In this document: piece after piece, positions 17,526-26,261 of the stretch | Numbering within the stretch: the first letter of the stretch is position 1 | How the letters are laid out: every line of letters begins with the position of its first letter | Origin: Leptospira vanthielii serovar Holland str. Waz Holland = ATCC 700522 | Lineage (GTDB): Bacteria; Spirochaetota; Leptospiria; Leptospirales; Leptospiraceae | DNA length: 35,968 nt | Assembly: GCF_000332455.1 (NCBI RefSeq) | Contig: NZ_AOGY02000032.1 | Coordinates: 1 to 35,968, forward strand | Direction: 5' to 3' | Translations under genes and position numbers: made by a program | The notes under the pieces: generated by a model | Told to the model about the DNA's origin: nothing | What the model saw: only the letters and a program-made list of their open reading frames with translations | The model's database searches: none

Positions 17526-18563
17526 ATGAAAAATTTTACCTATATTTCGACTTTAAAACCAACAATTTCCGCAATATTGTGCATTTTCTTAGGTCTTGGG
17601 GCTCTTTCTTCCCTCACCGCAGATTCGACCTTCCTCCATGTCTCTTTTGATCCAACAAGGGAATTGTATGAAGAAATCAACAAATCCTTCTTAAAAGCGT
17701 GGAAGGCCAAAAAAGGAAGTGAGTTTGCTATCCAACAATCCCATGGGGGATCTGGTAAACAAGCACGTGCAGTGATTGATGGACTCGATGCAGATGTAGT
17801 GAGTCTTGCACTCTCCTACGACATTGACAACATCTCCACCAAATCAGGGTTAATTGATGCAAATTGGCAAAAAAAACTGCCTAACAATAGTGTTCCTTAC
17901 TATTCTACCATTGTATTTTTAGTTCGCAAATCCAATCCTAAAAAAATCAAAGATTGGGATGACATTGTAAAATCTGGAGTTTCTATCATCACTCCCAATC
18001 CAAAGACCAGTGGTGGTGCTCGTTGGAATTATCTCGCTGCTTACGGATTTGCAAAACGCAAATACAAGTCTGATGAAAAAACAACGGAGTTTATCAAAGC
18101 ACTTTTTAAAAATACATCGGTTCTTGATACAGGAGCTCGCGGGTCCACAACTACTTTTGTTCAAAGAGGAATTGGTGATGTACTCATCACTTGGGAAAAT
18201 GAAGCAAAACTTTCCCTAGATGAAGAAAAAAGATCTGGAAAAAACACTCTAGAAGTTGTGTATCCATCAGAATCGATCAAAGCAGAAACACCGGTTGCTG
18301 TGGTGACCAAAACTGCTATAGAAAAAGGCAATCTAGAAAAAGCGACCGCTTACTTAGAGTTCTTGTATTCAAAAGAAGGACAAACCATCATTTCCAAACA
18401 TTTTTTTAGACCTACTGACTCTGCGACTGCAAAAGCTTCTGCCAAAGAATTTCCAAACATCAAATTATTTTCCCTATCCGATTTAGGGGAAACTTGGGAT
18501 TCTGCACAGAAAAAACATTTTGCAGATGCAGGTGTCTTTGATGCCATCTACAAAACTAAGTAA
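17526..18563 (+). CDS. sbp: Sulfate ABC transporter, periplasmic sulfate-binding protein
   Basis: Captures sulfate (or thiosulfate) in the periplasm and delivers it to CysT/CysW. The 345 residues start with a signal peptide (hydrophobic 13-30, cleavage likely after SSLTA). The mature part has the family's motifs: [44 protein letters not shown], and later [22 protein letters not shown] lies 7 nt before the ATG. It is the first gene of the transporter operon; cysT begins 3 nt after its stop. Confidence 0.95.
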   Translation: MKNFTYISTLKPTISAILCIFLGLGALSSLTADSTFLHVSFDPTRELYEEINKSFLKAWKAKKGSEFAIQQSHGGSGKQARAVIDGLDADVVSLALSYDIDNISTKSGLIDANWQKKLPNNSVPYYSTIVFLVRKSNPKKIKDWDDIVKSGVSIITPNPKTSGGARWNYLAAYGFAKRKYKSDEKTTEFIKALFKNTSVLDTGARGSTTTFVQRGIGDVLITWENEAKLSLDEEKRSGKNTLEVVYPSESIKAETPVAVVTKTAIEKGNLEKATAYLEFLYSKEGQTIISKHFFRPTDSATAKASAKEFPNIKLFSLSDLGETWDSAQKKHFADAGVFDAIYKTK

Positions 18564-18566
18564 AAT

Positions 18567-19394
18567 ATGCTTATAGAGACGCGGCCGTATAAAAAAATAC
18601 ACTTTGGAATCAGTTTAGGACTTACAGTTTTTTACTCGTCCGCGGTTGTCATCATTCCCCTTCTAGGACTTTTCTTCCATTCTCTCGGGATTGGAGTTTC
18701 AGGAATCCTAGAAGTTTTTTCAGACGAAAGAATTCGCTCCGCACTTTTTTTAAGTTTCAGTGTGGGAATCATCTCTGCCATTCTCAACCTCTTCATTGGA
18801 TTTTTATTTGCCTGGGTTCTTGTCCGTTACAACTTTCCTTTTAAAAAACTTCTAGATACCTTAATTGATTTGCCTTTCACTCTGCCGACAGCAGTTGCCG
18901 GAATTGCCCTTACCACCATCTATTCACAAAAAGGAATTATAGGATCTTTTTTTGATTTATGGGGAATCAAAATTGCTTACACTCCCATTGGCATTGTCAT
19001 TGCACTTGTCTTTATAGGATTTCCTTTTGTGGTGCGAACCGTTCAACCTGTGATTGAAGAGTTACCAAAAGAATTAGAAGAAAGTGCACGCTGCCTAGGT
19101 GCTACACACTTCCAAACATTTTACAAAGTTTTACTTCCTGAACTTTGGCCCTCTATTCTAGCCGGAACAGGAATGGCATTTGCCAGAAGTATTGGAGAAT
19201 ATGGATCTGTTGTTTTTATTTCAGGAAACATCCCAGGCAAAACAGAAATCCTTCCCCTCCTTATCGTCACCAAACTAGAACAATACGAATATGAAAAAGC
19301 AACATCGATTGCTCTTGTGATGTTACTCACTTCTTTTCTATTTATGTTTTTGATTAATTTACTCCAAGACCGGGCATCTAAAAAATTATCATGA
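18567..19394 (+). CDS. cysT: Sulfate ABC transporter permease CysT
   Basis: One of two membrane subunits of the sulfate importer. It is 275 residues with about six membrane helices; the permease signature with the ABC-contacting EAA loop is seen around [20 protein letters not shown] (about 165-190), and the family's [17 protein letters not shown] follows. Its stop overlaps the cysW start (ATGA at 19391-19394), typical of subunits made in equal amount. Also called cysU. Confidence 0.95.
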   Translation: MLIETRPYKKIHFGISLGLTVFYSSAVVIIPLLGLFFHSLGIGVSGILEVFSDERIRSALFLSFSVGIISAILNLFIGFLFAWVLVRYNFPFKKLLDTLIDLPFTLPTAVAGIALTTIYSQKGIIGSFFDLWGIKIAYTPIGIVIALVFIGFPFVVRTVQPVIEELPKELEESARCLGATHFQTFYKVLLPELWPSILAGTGMAFARSIGEYGSVVFISGNIPGKTEILPLLIVTKLEQYEYEKATSIALVMLLTSFLFMFLINLLQDRASKKLS

Positions 19395-20206
19395 AAATTA
19401 AAATTTTGCCCATTTTCCTGGTATTTTTAGCTTATATCCTTGCGGGGATCATTCTACTTTTACCCATCTATACAGTTTTTTCGGAAGCCTTTTCCGAAGG
19501 GATCCCTAAATACATTGAATCCATCACAGGGGAATATGCCCTCTATGCGATTGGACTTACCGTCAAAGTTTCTTTAGTATCTGTCATTTTAAATACAATC
19601 TTTGGTGTGACGGCAGCCTTTACTATCACCAGGTTCCAATTCCCTGGTAAAAATATTTTAGTTACTATTATCGATTCACCTTTTGCTGTTTCTCCCGTAG
19701 TGTCCGGGCTCATTTTTTTATTGTTATTCGGTAGGCAAGGAATCTTTGGAGACTTTCTTTCCACACATGGAATCAAAATTGTTTTTAATACACCAGGCCT
19801 TATCCTTGCGACTGTTTTTATTACCTTTCCCTTTGTTGCACGAGAACTCATTCCCCTTATGCAAAGCCAAGGAAGAGAAGAAGAGGAAGCCGGGCTTTTA
19901 TTAGGTGCCAGTTTTTTCCAACTTTTGAAACGTGTCATACTTCCGAACATCAAATGGGGTCTGTTATACGGGATCATTCTTTGTAATGCAAGGGCCATGG
20001 GAGAGTTTGGGGCAGTCTCTGTTCTCAGTGGACATATCCGTGGAAAAACCACTACCCTTCCTCTTCATATAGAAATGTTATACAATGAGTTTGATTCGGT
20101 AGGTGCTTTTGCCTGTGCCACCTTACTTGTGTTTCTTTCTCTACTCACACTCATCTTTAAATTGATTTTGGAAAAACGAACCGCGAGTCAGAAAAATGCC
20201 GATTGA
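19391..20206 (+). CDS. cysW: Sulfate ABC transporter permease CysW
   Basis: Second membrane subunit of the sulfate importer, 271 residues with about six helices. Family features are [13 protein letters not shown], the EAA loop near [20 protein letters not shown], and [20 protein letters not shown]. It overlaps cysT by 4 nt and cysA by 11 nt. Confidence 0.95.
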   Translation: MKIKILPIFLVFLAYILAGIILLLPIYTVFSEAFSEGIPKYIESITGEYALYAIGLTVKVSLVSVILNTIFGVTAAFTITRFQFPGKNILVTIIDSPFAVSPVVSGLIFLLLFGRQGIFGDFLSTHGIKIVFNTPGLILATVFITFPFVARELIPLMQSQGREEEEAGLLLGASFFQLLKRVILPNIKWGLLYGIILCNARAMGEFGAVSVLSGHIRGKTTTLPLHIEMLYNEFDSVGAFACATLLVFLSLLTLIFKLILEKRTASQKNAD

Positions 20207-21260
20207 AATCAGTAATGTCAACAAAACCTTTGGGTCGTTCACTGCTTTAAAAAGTGTCAACCTCACTATCCCTGATGGAGAACTTGTGGCCTTACTTGGT
20301 CCTTCGGGATCTGGAAAAACCACCTTACTACGAATCATTGCAGGCCTCGAAGAACCCTCTTCTGGCAAGGTGGAGTTTGTAGGTGAAAATTTATCCAAGT
20401 CCAGAATTCAAAATGGGGAAGTCGGATTTGTTTTCCAACACTACGCACTGTTTCGTCACATGACGATTGCGGAGAACATTGGTTTTGGTTTGGAAGTAAG
20501 ACCCAAAGTCCTCCGACCTTCCAAAAAAGAAATTGGGGAAAAAGTCTCTAAGTTACTCACCCTCATCCAACTCGAAAAATTCCATAATCGTTACCCTCAT
20601 GAATTGTCAGGAGGACAACGACAACGTGTGGCTCTGGCACGTGCCCTTGCCATCGAACCAAAATTTTTGCTCCTTGATGAACCCTTTGGTGCCCTAGATG
20701 CCAAGGTCAGGAAAGAACTCAGAAACTGGCTTCGTCGCCTGCATGATGAAATCCATATCACAAGTGTATTTGTCACCCATGACCAAGAAGAAGCTCTCGA
20801 AGTGAGTGATCGTATTGTGATCCTAAACCAAGGACAACTGGAGCAAGTAGGAAGTCCGGACGAAGTGTACAACAAACCTAAGTCCCCTTTTGTTTTCCAT
20901 TTCCTCGGAGATGTGAATCTTTTCCATGGCCGAATTGAAGAAGGGAAAACCAAAATTGGAAACTTTGCTCTCGAGAGTTCCGAACACCAGGATGTAAAAG
21001 AATCCGTAGCTGTTGCCTATGTTCGCCCTTACGATGTAGAAATTGTCAGGGAAGCGGACCAAGGAATTGCTGCCGAAATCCAATACATCCATTCCACGGG
21101 AAGGAATGTGCGAGTGGAGCTGAAACGAATCGACACAGGAACTCTCATCGAATCGGTTTTGGAGCAGGAAATCTACCGCATCCTGAACCTTTTGCCCGGA
21201 GAGACCGTCTATTTGAGGATCAAAAAAGCAAAAGTTTACGTAGAAGACTTCTCTATCTAG
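20196..21260 (+). CDS. cysA: Sulfate ABC transporter ATP-binding protein CysA
   Basis: ATPase that powers sulfate import. The 354 residues show Walker [10 protein letters not shown] (about 34-42), Q-loop [11 protein letters not shown] signature LSGGQRQR, Walker [12 protein letters not shown] and the switch histidine in [10 protein letters not shown]. The C-terminal part (about 240-350) is a regulatory beta-barrel as in CysA/MalK-type subunits. It starts inside the end of cysW and closes the transporter operon; cysH follows after 68 nt. Confidence 0.95.
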   Translation: MPIEISNVNKTFGSFTALKSVNLTIPDGELVALLGPSGSGKTTLLRIIAGLEEPSSGKVEFVGENLSKSRIQNGEVGFVFQHYALFRHMTIAENIGFGLEVRPKVLRPSKKEIGEKVSKLLTLIQLEKFHNRYPHELSGGQRQRVALARALAIEPKFLLLDEPFGALDAKVRKELRNWLRRLHDEIHITSVFVTHDQEEALEVSDRIVILNQGQLEQVGSPDEVYNKPKSPFVFHFLGDVNLFHGRIEEGKTKIGNFALESSEHQDVKESVAVAYVRPYDVEIVREADQGIAAEIQYIHSTGRNVRVELKRIDTGTLIESVLEQEIYRILNLLPGETVYLRIKKAKVYVEDFSI

Positions 21261-21289
21261 TATTTTCCGCTAATATAGTTTACAAATCG

Positions 21290-21310
21290 TCCAATATACA
21301 AAACATTGGA
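21290..21310 (+). promoter_or_regulatory. Small inverted repeat before cysH
   Basis: TCCAAT and ATTGGA (21290-21295 and 21305-21310) flank a 9-nt spacer, 18 nt before the cysH start codon in the 68-bp gap after cysA. The arms are short, so it may be chance; position argues for a control site of the reduction genes. Confidence 0.25.
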
Positions 21311-21328
21311 TGGTAGGATTGGAAAAAA

Positions 21329-22054
21329 ATGGGAAATTTGGAAGTTTTGACAGAAACCTATACCTCCCTCTCGCTCGAACAGGGTTTAAGACAATTGAGT
21401 CTGGACTATCCGAAAAAAGTCGTTTTTACGACAAGTTTCGGATTGGAAGACCAAGCCATCACGCACGCTATCCTCGAAAACAAAATTGATATCCGCATTG
21501 CGACACTTGATACGGGGCGTCTCTTCCAAGAAACCTATGATGTTTGGCAAAAAACAAACATGCGTTATGGGGCAAAAATCGAAGCCTTTTATCCGAGCGA
21601 AAAAGAAATTAAAGTCTTTGTAGAACAAAATGGTCCCAATGCTTTTTATGATTCTTTAGAATTAAGAAAAGAATGTTGTCGGATTCGCAAACTCGTTCCG
21701 CTTGATCTCATTTTAAAAGACACAAAAGTTTGGGTCACAGGCCTACGAAAAGACCAATCGGGCTTTCGCACAGAAATGTCTATTTTCGAAACCGATTCAC
21801 AAAGAAATTTAATCAAGTACCAACCACTACTTTTATGGTCCTTTGAAGACACCTGGAAGTACATTCGCGAACACAATGTACCTTACAATTTATTACACGA
21901 CAAAGGTTTCCCTAGTATCGGCTGTGCTCCGTGTACACGAGCCATTGAACCGGGAGAAGACTTTCGTGCAGGGCGTTGGTGGTGGGAACAAGAATCAAAA
22001 AAAGAGTGCGGTTTGCACTGGGTAAACGGCAAACTCACACCGAAAAAAGGATAA
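21329..22054 (+). CDS. cysH: Assimilatory adenylyl-sulfate (APS) reductase
   Basis: Reduces activated sulfate to sulfite with thioredoxin or glutathione as electron donor. The 241 residues have the PP-loop-like SFGLEDQAI (36-44) and LDTGRLFQETY (60-70). Cys116-Cys117 (ELRKECCRIRKL) and Cys199-x2-Cys202 (GCAPCTRA) form the [4Fe-4S] ligand set that marks APS rather than PAPS reductases, and the catalytic cysteine is in the C-terminal ECGLH (Cys227). This fits the lack of an APS kinase gene here. It is followed by cysD after 8 nt. Confidence 0.93.
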   Translation: MGNLEVLTETYTSLSLEQGLRQLSLDYPKKVVFTTSFGLEDQAITHAILENKIDIRIATLDTGRLFQETYDVWQKTNMRYGAKIEAFYPSEKEIKVFVEQNGPNAFYDSLELRKECCRIRKLVPLDLILKDTKVWVTGLRKDQSGFRTEMSIFETDSQRNLIKYQPLLLWSFEDTWKYIREHNVPYNLLHDKGFPSIGCAPCTRAIEPGEDFRAGRWWWEQESKKECGLHWVNGKLTPKKG

Positions 22055-22062
22055 TACGTAAC

Positions 22063-22971
22063 ATGACCGACTTACATCGACTTTCTCATTTAGACCAACT
22101 CGAATCAGAAGCCATTTATATCTTACGAGAAGTGGCTGCCCAATTTGAAAGACCGGCATTACTTTTTTCTGGCGGTAAAGATTCGATTTGTCTCGTACAT
22201 CTTGCTCTCAAAGCCTTTCGTCCAGGAAAATTTCCTTTTCCCTTAGTTCATATCGATACAGGGCATAACTTTGATGAGGCGCTAAAATTTAGAGATGATT
22301 TGGCAGAAAAAACTGGTGAAAAACTAGTGGTCCGTTTTGTGCAAGATTCCATCGATCAAGGAAAAGCGGTGGAAGAAAAAGGAAAGTTCCCCAGTCGAAA
22401 CGGAATCCAAGCGGTGACACTTCTCGATACCATTGCGGAATTCAAATTTGATGCTTGTATTGGTGGGGCTCGCCGAGATGAAGAAAAAGCCCGCGCCAAA
22501 GAAAGAATTTTTTCGGTAAGAGATGAATTTGGATCTTGGGATCCAAAACTCCAACGTCCAGAACTTTGGAATATTTATAACGGAAAAATTCATGTAGGGG
22601 AAAATGTGCGAGTTTTTCCAATCAGTAATTGGACAGAACTTGACGTTTGGGAATACATCCGTAAAGAAAACATCGAACTTCCTTCTTTATACTTTTCTCA
22701 CCAAAGGGAAATTGTATGGCGAGAAGACCTAGTGTTTCCGGTATCAAAATTCATTAGTTTGGACAATTCTGATAAAGTAGAAACAAGAACGGTTCGGTTC
22801 CGAACAGTGGGTGATATGACTTGCACTGCGGCCGTCGAATCAGAAGCCAATACTATTGATGATATCATCCGTGAAATTCAAGTTTCAAGGACAACTGAAA
22901 GAGGATCTCGTTTGGATGACAAACGTTCCGAAGCAGCAATGGAAGATAGAAAAAAAGGTGGGTATTTTTAA
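22063..22971 (+). CDS. cysD: Sulfate adenylyltransferase subunit 2
   Basis: Catalytic subunit of ATP sulfurylase, which forms APS from ATP and sulfate with GTP hydrolysis by CysN. It is 302 residues with the PP-loop LLFSGGKDSICLVHLALKAF (about 34-53), HIDTGHNF and IGGARRDEEKARAKERIFS. The frame is open to 21976, but MTDLHRLSHLDQLESEAI at 22063 is the family start, avoids overlap with cysH and has AAGGA upstream. Its TAA overlaps the ATG of cysN by one base (TAATG). Confidence 0.95.
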   Translation: MTDLHRLSHLDQLESEAIYILREVAAQFERPALLFSGGKDSICLVHLALKAFRPGKFPFPLVHIDTGHNFDEALKFRDDLAEKTGEKLVVRFVQDSIDQGKAVEEKGKFPSRNGIQAVTLLDTIAEFKFDACIGGARRDEEKARAKERIFSVRDEFGSWDPKLQRPELWNIYNGKIHVGENVRVFPISNWTELDVWEYIRKENIELPSLYFSHQREIVWREDLVFPVSKFISLDNSDKVETRTVRFRTVGDMTCTAAVESEANTIDDIIREIQVSRTTERGSRLDDKRSEAAMEDRKKGGYF

Positions 22972-24203
22972 TGGATATTTTACGTTTTATTACTGCGGGG
23001 AGCGTGGATGATGGGAAATCAACTCTCATCGGTCGCTTGTTATACGATAGTAAATCCATTTTTCAGGACCAATTGGAAGCCATTGAAAAAGCCGGCCAAG
23101 TGAATGGACAAATCAACTTAGCACTTCTCACTGACGGTTTAAAAGCAGAAAGAGAACAAGGAATCACAATCGACGTTGCTTATAAATATTTCTCTACTCC
23201 CAAAAGAAAATTTATCATAGCCGACGCACCGGGCCATGTCCAATACACAAGAAATATGGTAACTGGGGCATCTAACTCTGATCTTGCGATCATTCTCATT
23301 GACGCAAGAAAGGGTGTGATTGAACAAACCTATCGCCACTCCTACATTGTATCACTCCTCAGAATTCCATACGTTGTTGTTTGTGTAAACAAAATGGACT
23401 TGGTAGATTTTTCAGAAGAAGTATTTTTAAATATCAAAAAACAATATTTGGAATTTGCCAAAGACTTAGATTTAAAATCCATCCACTTCCTACCCATCTC
23501 GGCACTCAACGGGGACAATGTAGTGGATCTATCCACCTCCATGCCTTGGTGGAAAGAAAAATCACTTCTTGGGTTTTTAGAAGACATCGAACTTCATACA
23601 GAAGAAGAATCCCCGGCTCCAAGATTTCCTGTACAAAATATTATTCGACCACAAACAACAGAATACCATGATTACAGGGGTTATGCGGGACAAATCCGCA
23701 GTGGACATTTTACTGTCGGAGATTCTATCACCGTATTACCAAGTGGACTCAAATCCAAAATCAAAGCCATTGATACCTATGCTGGTTCCTTAAAAACTGC
23801 CTATGCCCCTATGTCTGTGGCCATTCGGTTGGAAGATGAAATCGATGTGAGCCGTGGAGATATGCTCGTTGTGACTGGACAAGAACCGACTACCTCCCAA
23901 GATTTGGAAGCTCATATCTGTTGGATGGACCAGAAGGTAATGACTCCTGGATCTAAATATCTACTACGCCAAACAACCAATTCCGTAAAGGCATCCATTC
24001 GTTCTTTGGAATATCGGGTGGAAACAAGCACACACGAAAAAACAGAACAGGCAAACTTGGGCCTGAATGAAATTGGAAAGGTTACGATTCGAACCGCAAA
24101 ACCTGTGGCTTACGACCCCTATTCCAAAATTCGCGGGACAGGAAGTTTCATCTTGGTCGACGAAGGGACCAATCAAACCGTAGCAGCCGGAATGTTATTG
24201 TAG
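22971..24203 (+). CDS. cysN: Sulfate adenylyltransferase subunit 1 (GTPase)
   Basis: GTPase subunit of ATP sulfurylase, related to elongation factor EF-Tu. The 410 residues carry G1 GSVDDGKST (10-18), G3 DAPGHVQYTRN and G4 NKMD, followed by two beta-barrel domains. It ends after the EF-Tu-like part and lacks the C-terminal APS kinase domain of CysN/CysC fusions, in line with the APS-type CysH. It is translationally coupled to cysD. Confidence 0.95.
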   Translation: MDILRFITAGSVDDGKSTLIGRLLYDSKSIFQDQLEAIEKAGQVNGQINLALLTDGLKAEREQGITIDVAYKYFSTPKRKFIIADAPGHVQYTRNMVTGASNSDLAIILIDARKGVIEQTYRHSYIVSLLRIPYVVVCVNKMDLVDFSEEVFLNIKKQYLEFAKDLDLKSIHFLPISALNGDNVVDLSTSMPWWKEKSLLGFLEDIELHTEEESPAPRFPVQNIIRPQTTEYHDYRGYAGQIRSGHFTVGDSITVLPSGLKSKIKAIDTYAGSLKTAYAPMSVAIRLEDEIDVSRGDMLVVTGQEPTTSQDLEAHICWMDQKVMTPGSKYLLRQTTNSVKASIRSLEYRVETSTHEKTEQANLGLNEIGKVTIRTAKPVAYDPYSKIRGTGSFILVDEGTNQTVAAGMLL

Positions 24204-24271
24204 AAATTTAGTTCAATATAACAGATTTTTTCTTGATTTAGATTGGCTGGGTTCACTAAGATGACATTAGT

Positions 24272-25339
24272 ATGAGCCAAGCCACCACAACTGCAACGAA
24301 ATGGATCCGCAAATCTTTCCTCGGGGAGACGAAACTTCCCCTAGTTTATGAGCCCGCAGAGGAAAAAGAATTACTCGATCTCACCGAATGGGTCAAAAAA
24401 AACCAGAAGGAATGGAGAGAGGACCTAAAAACCTATGGAGCAGTCTTACTTCGTGGTTTTCCTGTCCATAAGGCAACCGACTTCCAATCCATTCTTTTGG
24501 CAACCGACGAAAAACTAGGCGAGTTTTATTTAGGAACCTCTCCCCGAGATCAGGTCGTGAAACACGTGTTTACCGCAAGTGAGCTCCCTCCCCACTATCC
24601 AATCATGCAACATGCCGAGATGAGTTTTCTCGACAACCCCCCGAAACTTTTATTTTTTTATGCAGAAAAAGCATCGGAGACAGGTGGTGAAACTCCCCTT
24701 ACCGATCTTAGAGAAATTTATAAAGAGATCGATCCAAAGATCAAAGAAAAGATTAAGGAACATGGTATCCGTTACAGAAGACGTTACGATGGACCGTCCA
24801 CAACAGCACGGTTCTCTTTATGGAAAACCAAACGTTGGGATGAAATGTTTGGAACCACCAATCTCGATGATGTGAAAAAAATCTCTGATCAAAATAGATT
24901 TCAATTGGATTGGTTTGGAGTGGATTCGTTAACCATTACCAATGAACAATCAGGGTTTCGCATCCATCCAGAAGCAAAAACCACAGCCTGGCACAACCAT
25001 TCCCAAACCTTTCACTACCAAGCTGCAGTGAGTGAAGTTTGGAAAATTTTCAAACGACAAAAAACAATTCGTTCTCTAGGTGTTGCGATTTTACTTACAC
25101 TCCTTACTACGATTAAACGAATTTCAGGAGAACAGTCCCATGATGTTCATGTCACCTATGGAAATGGAGAAGAGATCACGACAAAGGAAATGCATTCCAT
25201 TTCCAACCTATTTTGGAAACATCTAGTTGCGATCCCATGGGAAACGGGAGATGTTCTCATCATCGATAACTTTTCTATTTCTCATGGAAGGTTGCCCTTT
25301 ACTGGGCCACGCCGAATCCTTGTAGGATGGTCTGAATAA
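24272..25339 (+). CDS. TauD/TfdA-family Fe(II)/2-oxoglutarate dioxygenase
   Basis: Probable non-haem iron oxygenase using 2-oxoglutarate; substrate unknown. The 355 residues show the facial triad pattern His114-x-Glu116 (MQHAEMSF) and His338 (FSISHGRLPF), with the 2-oxoglutarate-binding arginine in GPRRILVG (347/348). ETGGETPLTD (136-145) is typical of the family. A Glu replaces the more common Asp in HxD. A segment about 253-285 contains an odd hydrophobic run (GVAILLTLLTTI) that may be an insertion. Placement between cysN and the sulfite reductase genes suggests release of sulfite or sulfur from an organic compound, as TauD does with taurine, but this is inference. The BASS transporter starts directly after its stop. 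Confidence 0.85.
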   Translation: MSQATTTATKWIRKSFLGETKLPLVYEPAEEKELLDLTEWVKKNQKEWREDLKTYGAVLLRGFPVHKATDFQSILLATDEKLGEFYLGTSPRDQVVKHVFTASELPPHYPIMQHAEMSFLDNPPKLLFFYAEKASETGGETPLTDLREIYKEIDPKIKEKIKEHGIRYRRRYDGPSTTARFSLWKTKRWDEMFGTTNLDDVKKISDQNRFQLDWFGVDSLTITNEQSGFRIHPEAKTTAWHNHSQTFHYQAAVSEVWKIFKRQKTIRSLGVAILLTLLTTIKRISGEQSHDVHVTYGNGEEITTKEMHSISNLFWKHLVAIPWETGDVLIIDNFSISHGRLPFTGPRRILVGWSE

Positions 25340-26245
25340 ATGGATATCAATGCAGTTCGTCTTAACTTTAACAAAGATTCAGTCTATTTGATCAATGCAC
25401 TGATTGGTTTTATTATGTTTGGAATTGCCTTGGAACTAAAGTTGCAAGATTTCCGTCACCTTTTGCGTTATCCCAAACCAGCGTTTGTTGGTCTATTTAG
25501 CCAATATGTTTTATTACCAATTGCCACACTCCTCATCATTTGGGTGATTAATCCCCATCCTGGTCTTGCCCTTGGAATGGTTCTTGTGGCAGCTTGCCCT
25601 GGTGGGAATATGTCCAATTTTTTCACCCATTTAGCAAAAGGGAATTTGGCACTTTCAGTAAGTCTGACAACATTTTCTTCTGCATTTGCTTTTATTCTAA
25701 CACCACTTGGATTTTTCTTTTGGGGGAATTTACTGCCTGTCACACGGGAGTATCTCAAATCAATCTCAGTGAGTCCTTATGAAATTTTGGTCTCAGTGAC
25801 TTTACTGTTACTCATCCCTTTGTTACTTGGAATTGTTCTTCAAAAACTATTTCCGAAACTCACGCACACTGTAAAACGTGCGGTGCAAAGGATTTCCATT
25901 TTACTACTCGCTTTCTTTATCATTGGAGCTCTTGCCACCAACTGGAAGTTCTTTAAAGAATACATCCACCTTCTCTTTGGACTTGTATTCCTTATGAACT
26001 TAGCGGGTCTTTCTCTCGGGTATTACTTTGCGAAACTTTTCCGATTGCCACTCAGTGATAGAAAGACTGTGGCCATAGAAACAGGAATTCAAAACTCAAG
26101 TCTTGGACTTGCGATTGTTTTTAATTTCTTTGATGGACTCGGTGGAATGGCGATGATATGTGCCTGGTGGGGAATCTGGCACCTGATTGCCGGTGCCGCC
26201 ATCGCTACTTATTGGAACAAAACTTCCAAGGAATTGGAATCTTAA
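25340..26245 (+). CDS. Bile acid:sodium symporter (BASS) family transporter
   Basis: Sodium-coupled membrane transporter of 301 residues with about nine or ten helices. The family's signature is seen in FGIALELKLQDF, ACPGGNMSNFFTHLAKGNLA (about 86-105) and ETGIQNSSLGLAI (about 251-263), where polar residues in broken helices bind sodium. The substrate cannot be read from sequence; organic acids, including sulfonated or sulfated ones, are imported by relatives. The ATG is immediately after the TAA of the dioxygenase, so both are co-translated and probably act on the same compound. Its last codons lie inside a 31-bp palindrome shared with cysI. Confidence 0.87.
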   Translation: MDINAVRLNFNKDSVYLINALIGFIMFGIALELKLQDFRHLLRYPKPAFVGLFSQYVLLPIATLLIIWVINPHPGLALGMVLVAACPGGNMSNFFTHLAKGNLALSVSLTTFSSAFAFILTPLGFFFWGNLLPVTREYLKSISVSPYEILVSVTLLLLIPLLLGIVLQKLFPKLTHTVKRAVQRISILLLAFFIIGALATNWKFFKEYIHLLFGLVFLMNLAGLSLGYYFAKLFRLPLSDRKTVAIETGIQNSSLGLAIVFNFFDGLGGMAMICAWWGIWHLIAGAAIATYWNKTSKELES

Positions 26246-26261
26246 TTTAAGATTCCAATTC
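26231..26261. terminator. 31-bp perfect palindrome holding both convergent stop codons
   Basis: Arms GAATTGGAATCTTAA (26231-26245) and TTAAGATTCCAATTC (26247-26261) are perfectly complementary around a single central T. The stops of the BASS gene (26243-26245) and of cysI (26244-26242) overlap inside it as TTAA. It could be a bidirectional terminator or mRNA-end stabiliser, though no T-tract follows on either strand; a protein-binding site is the alternative. Confidence 0.55.

Noticed and set aside
21976..22062. A longer cysD start at 21976
   Set aside because: It would overlap cysH by about 80 bp and add 29 residues not seen in the family; the ATG at 22063 has a ribosome binding site.
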